A stretch of 64,000 nt of DNA from Neurospora tetraspora (taxonomy: Eukaryota > Ascomycota > Sordariomycetes > Sordariales > Sordariaceae): NCBI RefSeq assembly GCF_033439725.1, contig NW_026944383.1, positions 5,022,001-5,086,000 on the forward strand, read 5' to 3'. Shown here in pieces: positions 59,411 to 64,000 of this stretch (its first letter is position 1; each line of letters starts with the position of its first letter). The position numbers were made by a program, and so were the translations under genes. The notes beneath the pieces were generated by a model. It was given only the letters and a program-made list of their open reading frames with translations. It searched no databases and was not told the origin of the DNA.

Positions 59411-61013
59411 GTAGCGGGTCAAGTTGAGGATGTTGTTGGTTAAATCTGAGAGGGAGGACTGGGACTGGACTGGACCGTTTGCACGCACGGCGGGAAGGTT
59501 TTGGTTTTGGTTTTTTTTTCTTTGAAGAAAGGAGATAGATGGCATACCTAGAAGGGTTTGAGTTCCAGGGGGTCCAACCTGTGCCCAAACACTTCTGTAG
59601 TGTAGGTATGTCGTAAGGACGTGTAGGTAGATATTTAGCTGTATCAAGTATGAAGTTCTTCCATTCACAGAATACATACTCACCTAAGTACGCTTCCAAC
59701 ATCGAATTTTGCGCCTACAAAGTTGAGGCCATTCGAAAAGTGATCGAGAGGTAGTAACACAAACCCAGTCAGTCGTCATGAATTGATCGTCACTTTAGCC
59801 TCAGACAAGTCATCGGCAGGGGTAACACTCACTGGTTTCCAGACAGTCCAGGTGACTGATGCCATGACGTTCGTTGACCGGTAGAGGTAACTGTTTGGTA
59901 ACCAACCGGTGATGAACACCAAAAGCAGTGTCAGATTCACCGTCCGTTAACATGTTTCAGACCTTTTCGACTTTGTGAAGTTGAAGTTTCTCCCTCAGTT
60001 GCAGTTACCACCACCTTGCGGGACGGGAAGTTTCAGGTTCAGGTTCAGGTTCAGGTTCTAGTCCGAGTTCTAGTCCAGGTTCTAGTCCAGGTTCTAGTCC
60101 AGGTTCAGGTTCAGATTCAGTGGTTGTCAGCACCGAAGTGACTTACTTCCCAGCCGCCTCCCTCTTTGCTTGTGGCACACACAGCGCGACTTCAGACATC
60201 TCTTATAGTAGCTTGCTTTTTATCCCGTCTTTCTCTCCCAGTCGTGAAGAACACTCAATCGGACCTTTACAAGGTTGGTTGTGTTACCGGCGGACATCAC
60301 ACCGGTCTTTCAATCCAATTAAGTCGACACGGTCGGCCAGGTCTGTTCAAGGTGTGGGTGGCTGTTATAAGTTAGGTTCTGATGTTGAGATTTCTAACCC
60401 GTTTGCACTGTGAATGAATGAAGCCTCTGTGAGATTTCAGCTGAGCCCTCCAACTCCAACGGCGTCCTGGGCGGGCGTCCTCGGCGTCGCGGCAGCGGAG
60501 ACGGGAGACGGCAGACGGCACATGGCGGGTGGCCCCGTCCGGTTCGGTTGGTAAAAAAATGCCTGTCTGCCTGTCAGCCTGTCAGTGAAATTGATTGATT
60601 GAACTTTCTTGCAGATGGACATCTCCTTTCCGCCCGTTTGTGGCATAAATAAAAGCAAAAGCAAAAGTAAGCAATTGGCGAGATTGGTTTTGGGTTGAGG
60701 CTCAGCAACGTCATATAAACCTTTCTCTTTTTCTTTTGATTAGAAGTCGTATACGTACCATTCACTCCGTTGTTCTCGTGATATACCATACATCCATCCA
60801 TCCATCCATCTCCATTCATACCTGTACATGTACGCCGACACCGACCGCCCGCCATAAAGTAGTGTAAGTAAGTAAGAAAACAAGGTATCATCGCAAATTA
60901 GAAAAAACAGGCTCGCTAGGTATAAGTCGCTTGCCAACAGGGAAGAGATAACCCAAAATGGTTTGATGACAAAGGAAAAGAAATAGTTTGACGACAGGGA
61001 AAGGGCTAGTCGG
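59411..61013. other. Intergenic between convergent genes
   Basis: About 1.6 kb. It contains the CAGGTT/CTAGTC minisatellite (60032-60120) and a CATC repeat near 60790-60811. No coding gene is supported. Confidence 0.5.
60032..60120. repeat. CAGGTT / CTAGTC minisatellite
   Basis: Four CAGGTT hexamers, then about four 12-bp CAGGTTCTAGTC-type units (the first with GAGTT), then CAGGTT units again. A nested two-level tandem repeat. Confidence 0.85.
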
Positions 61014-62516
61014 TTAGTCATAATCCCGAGTAACCACTAAATCATGCTTCACAGAAATTGTCCCTTCCACTGGCCGCGTCCACCTCGACTGCTGGTGCTG
61101 CGACCCAACCCTGACTTCTGTCCGCACCGTCGGTTGCAGACCAAGCTGGTTAGGCGATACGTAACCGCCTTCCTCTGCACGTGCTCCACCGGGGCCGCGG
61201 TTCTGCGACGGCGACCGGTTGAGTTGATCATTGCTTGCCGTCCTTGCGTGGTGGTGTCCTCCGTGTTGTACCGGAACCGCAGTGTGGGCGATCACGGCCG
61301 CGTGCTTCTCCAGTTGGTCCTGGCTGCCGGATTTGGTTTGGAGTTCGACGTCCTCCGGGTATACGACGCTGCGGCCACCGAACTTGCCGGATTTGTGCTT
61401 GCTGCCGAGACCGCTCGTGCTGCCCTCGGTGACGTCGCGGCCGGATGAGTGGTGGACGTACTTGGCGTGGCTAGGGGCGCTGCGAGAGCCCATTCCGGGC
61501 ATGACGTGCGAGAGCAAAGGACGGAGCGTGGGCAGGCAGGAGCAGACAATGCCGGAGCCGAGTTCGGAGACGGACCAGCAGGACGAGTCGACGTTATCCC
61601 ATGTGGTGTCATCGGTGAGCTTGAGATATTGGATGCGGATAATGGAGATGGCGCAGGTCTGAGAACGGGGATAATGTGTTAGTAACCGACTGTCGGGTTC
61701 AGATGACAGACTGCCAAGAAGAGGAATGCTCACAAAGAAACCAAGACAGAAGACGCCGATAAGCGCTATTTTCTGCTGCTTCCGAAGGTTGAGACTTCCC
61801 AGCGCCGGTAGGGGGATGATAAAGATCAGGACGTCGGTAACAATGTTGCCAGCCGCATTGATGTACCAGAAGGGCAAGTTGGGCATGCAATGTCCGTTCG
61901 GTATCGAGTCTCCTAGCCAAAACTTCTCGATCGGGGTGCAGGAGAAGATGACGATAAGCAGCTGCGAGATGGACCACATAGCAACGAAGACCAGTGCATA
62001 GACGACAACCTTGCGCATCTGTCGTGTTCCTAAAACTCGGTAGTACTGGAGTAGGAAGGTGAGCTTGATTGCCGTCAAGGAGGCGTTGTAAAGGACGATG
62101 GAGATGTAGAATGTCTGTTCTTGAAGTTAGCACACGATGACCAAGTCCCATAGCTGACTGTCTGAAGGCGTACCCTGAGATACTTTGGTAACTCGGTCCA
62201 ATCGATCCTAGGATCGCCCATATGGTGACCAGCACCATAGATGGTGTCTAATAGCATGTTAGTACGATATGAGACTTTTGAGTCAGCCACAGAACATACT
62301 TGAAGCCACCATAATACCACTGCCCATGGCAAACAAAAGAGCAATGATGGCGGCATAGTCGTCCATGCCGAATTGGCGAATCAGCACGACACGGGCATAT
62401 GTTCGGAGGCCAACGGCCAACGTAGCGAAGCCCAGCACCACCGTCACGACCGTAATGGGCACATGGGTGCGTGTCTCCCACACCTTGTCTTCTACTGCTG
62501 CGGTCGAGTTCGACAT
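61014..62516 (-). CDS. Pth11-like seven-helix protein (fungal rhodopsin domain)
   Basis: Four exons on the minus strand: 62516-62300, 62247-62174, 62114-61734 and 61658-61014, 438 aa; introns of 52, 59 and 75 bp, each with a CTAAC-type branch. The first helix VPITVVTVVLGFATLAVGLR is followed by QFGMDDYAAIIALLFAMGSG, the DD-containing second-helix motif of the family. Later helices include VVVYALVFVAMWSISQLLIV, FWYINAAGNIVTDVLIFIIP and QQKIALIGVFCLGFF. The motif LPKYLR sits before the third helix pair. A 160-residue polar tail has Ser/Gln/His-rich stretches and could be phosphorylated. The 75-bp last intron is in frame and stop-free. No CFEM domain. Ligand and pathway are unknown. Confidence 0.88.
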
Positions 62517-63830
62517 TGTGGCGGTTTACCTACACGGCAGTGTAGCCTGGAGAACGGGCTGATACCCACGAAAAGGGCTGCTGTTGAGACTCGAATTTGA
62601 GCCGCGAGGACCGTGTCGGCGATGTTGAATATGCACTCAAGGAACGACGGACTCCATGGCAAAAGTAAAGAGCGGGCCAATCGTCTGGTATATGAAAGAA
62701 ACAAGACCCGGGGCCGGAGTGTAGTCAAGACCGGCGCTACAACACGGACGCTTTGCGGCTTGTCTATCCAAACGGCTAGACTCTGGGAGGGGGGGTAGTC
62801 CCGGATGGGACAATATGTAACGCTGAACTGTGTAGCCGATGCAGCATCTCTTTCAATCTCAGTCGCAGTTCCTGGCCCCTGGGTATAGTGCCAGTGCCAG
62901 GTTTACCTTGTTAAACCTGGTTTGGCCTGGGAAGGGTAGCTTGGCATCTTCCCCGGATTTTCTTTCACCCTCTCTTCTCTGAGGGTCCTTGCCCCCCTTC
63001 CTGTCGCTTCGCATGTGTGGATGCACTCAGATATTGAACAAAGTTTTCCTGCTGTCCAGGAGCGTACCCATATGAGCCATGACGACGATGGGGCCGGTGG
63101 GGGGCCGGTGGGTGCGAGATGACGAATATCTCACAGTGGTAGTGGTTCCAGCTATAGTCGCCACCGCGTCTTGACCAGAATGGGTTGCATTGCTCGCGTT
63201 TCTCCAATCTCGATGCTGGTCTGGAGGGTCTGAAGTCTGAACCAGGAGAAGTTCGGTGGTCTTCACCCCATTTGGGAAGGCGGTCGTCGCCTGGCCTTTA
63301 TCCGAGCGCCCTCGTTGGCCAATGCCTGGTCACTGAGGCCCCGAGAAAACGACCGTCGGGTGTCATGGTATCTGCAGACTGCAGGTCCAGCCATGAGATG
63401 TATCATTGTGTGACCGTAGTACCGGTATGGGAATGTGTGGTATCAGAATTGCAACTTCTCAACATGCGGGCTGGAAGCGATGGATGGGTCGTGTTGGAGA
63501 AAGATGAGATGAACCTCGGGACATGGAAATCGAGGTGATGATTGACGAGAACGAAGGCGAGATGCAAACGACGGTCCGACGCGTTGACTCCTTGGGAAGA
63601 CGGTTCGACTTCAAAACCCGTCCGGTTCGTGTTGAAGCAGTCAGCAGCTTAGCTCAGAGATGGAAGCTTCTCTTGCGAGTGAGGGAGTCGAAGGATTGAG
63701 GAGTTCCATAATCAAGATGGAAATGAGAGATGCGCTGGCTGGACAGGAATGGCCAATGTCAATGCCAAAGAAGAGCAAGGAGGGCGAAGACGGTCCTTGG
63801 CAGGAACAAAAATGAAGAGTGTGCCAAGTG

Positions 63831-63865
<35 letters not shown>

Positions 63866-64000
63866 AAAAGTGTGAGAGAGGTGCTGCACAGGAACAACCT
63901 TAAGAGATGCCAAGATACGTTAGAATAGGCGTTTGGATAAGGCGAGTCCGTGCACACGGTTAAAGACGGAGCTAGGGACAAGTGGGGTTAGTGCAGAGGA
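62517..64000. other. Intergenic, right edge of window
   Basis: About 1.5 kb upstream of the Pth11-like gene. It holds a small hairpin (CCAGGTTTA at 62897-62905 and TAAACCTGG at 62912-62920) and a 33-A run (63831-63863). No gene is supported; a neighbour may start beyond the edge. Confidence 0.5.
63831..63863. repeat. Poly-A run (33 A)
   Basis: Thirty-three consecutive A in intergenic DNA near the right edge. Confidence 0.85.

Overview
This window reads as a chromosome segment of a filamentous ascomycete, most likely a Sordariomycete and probably one of the Sordariales. The reasons are: short GT-AG introns of about 50-140 bp with CTAAC/CTAAT-type branch points; a strongly AT-rich block (about 1-2340) with the C-to-T/G-to-A look of repeat-induced point mutation (RIP); intergenic DNA full of TAGGTAGGTA/CCTACCTA motifs and long poly-A/poly-T runs; and fungal-specific families (Pal1, WSC, fasciclin, two Pth11-type rhodopsin-domain receptors, GH25 muramidase). 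I could not run any search, so the genus is open.

Layout. 1-3110: a RIP-mutated Ty3/gypsy (chromovirus) fossil and further AT-rich DNA. 3111-10524: a long gene-poor stretch with a perfect 37-bp-arm palindrome (4313-4401), ending in a C/T-rich leader. 10525-12638: the cell-shape/endocytosis protein Pal1. 13573-15174: a RecA/Rad51-fold protein without a Walker A motif, convergent with a two-domain secreted fasciclin protein (15431-17014, minus). 19423-21627: an apparently membrane-anchored C2H2 zinc-finger protein. 22516-23398 (minus) and 23999-25770 (plus): a divergent pair, exosome cap subunit Rrp40 and the ribosome-associated Hsp70 Ssz1. 26903-29452 (minus): an RBR ubiquitin ligase with a long coiled coil. 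33409-36228 (minus): Pop1 of RNase P/MRP. 37486-39879: an NT-C2 domain protein with a 24-nt microexon and a GC-AG intron. 40246-41365 (minus): an Lsb1/Pin3-like SH3 protein. 42278-43870 (minus): an unrecognised coiled-coil protein. 45082-49365 (minus): a large multi-exon WSC-domain secreted protein whose middle part lies in a shifted frame. 50909-52327 (minus): an unrecognised conserved-looking protein. 53967-55326 (minus) and 61014-62516 (minus): Pth11-like seven-helix proteins on either side of a GH25 muramidase gene (58649-59410, plus). Between them lies a 736-bp non-autonomous DNA transposon with 35-bp terminal inverted repeats and TA target duplication (57286-58025).

How the genes relate. 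This is ordinary eukaryotic gene order, not operons. Several genes have core RNA or translation roles (rrp40, ssz1, pop1). Two link endocytosis and actin (pal1, lsb1-like). A cell-surface group (fasciclin, WSC, two Pth11-like, GH25) occupies much of the right half. No rRNA, confident tRNA, CRISPR or bacterial-type signal was seen.
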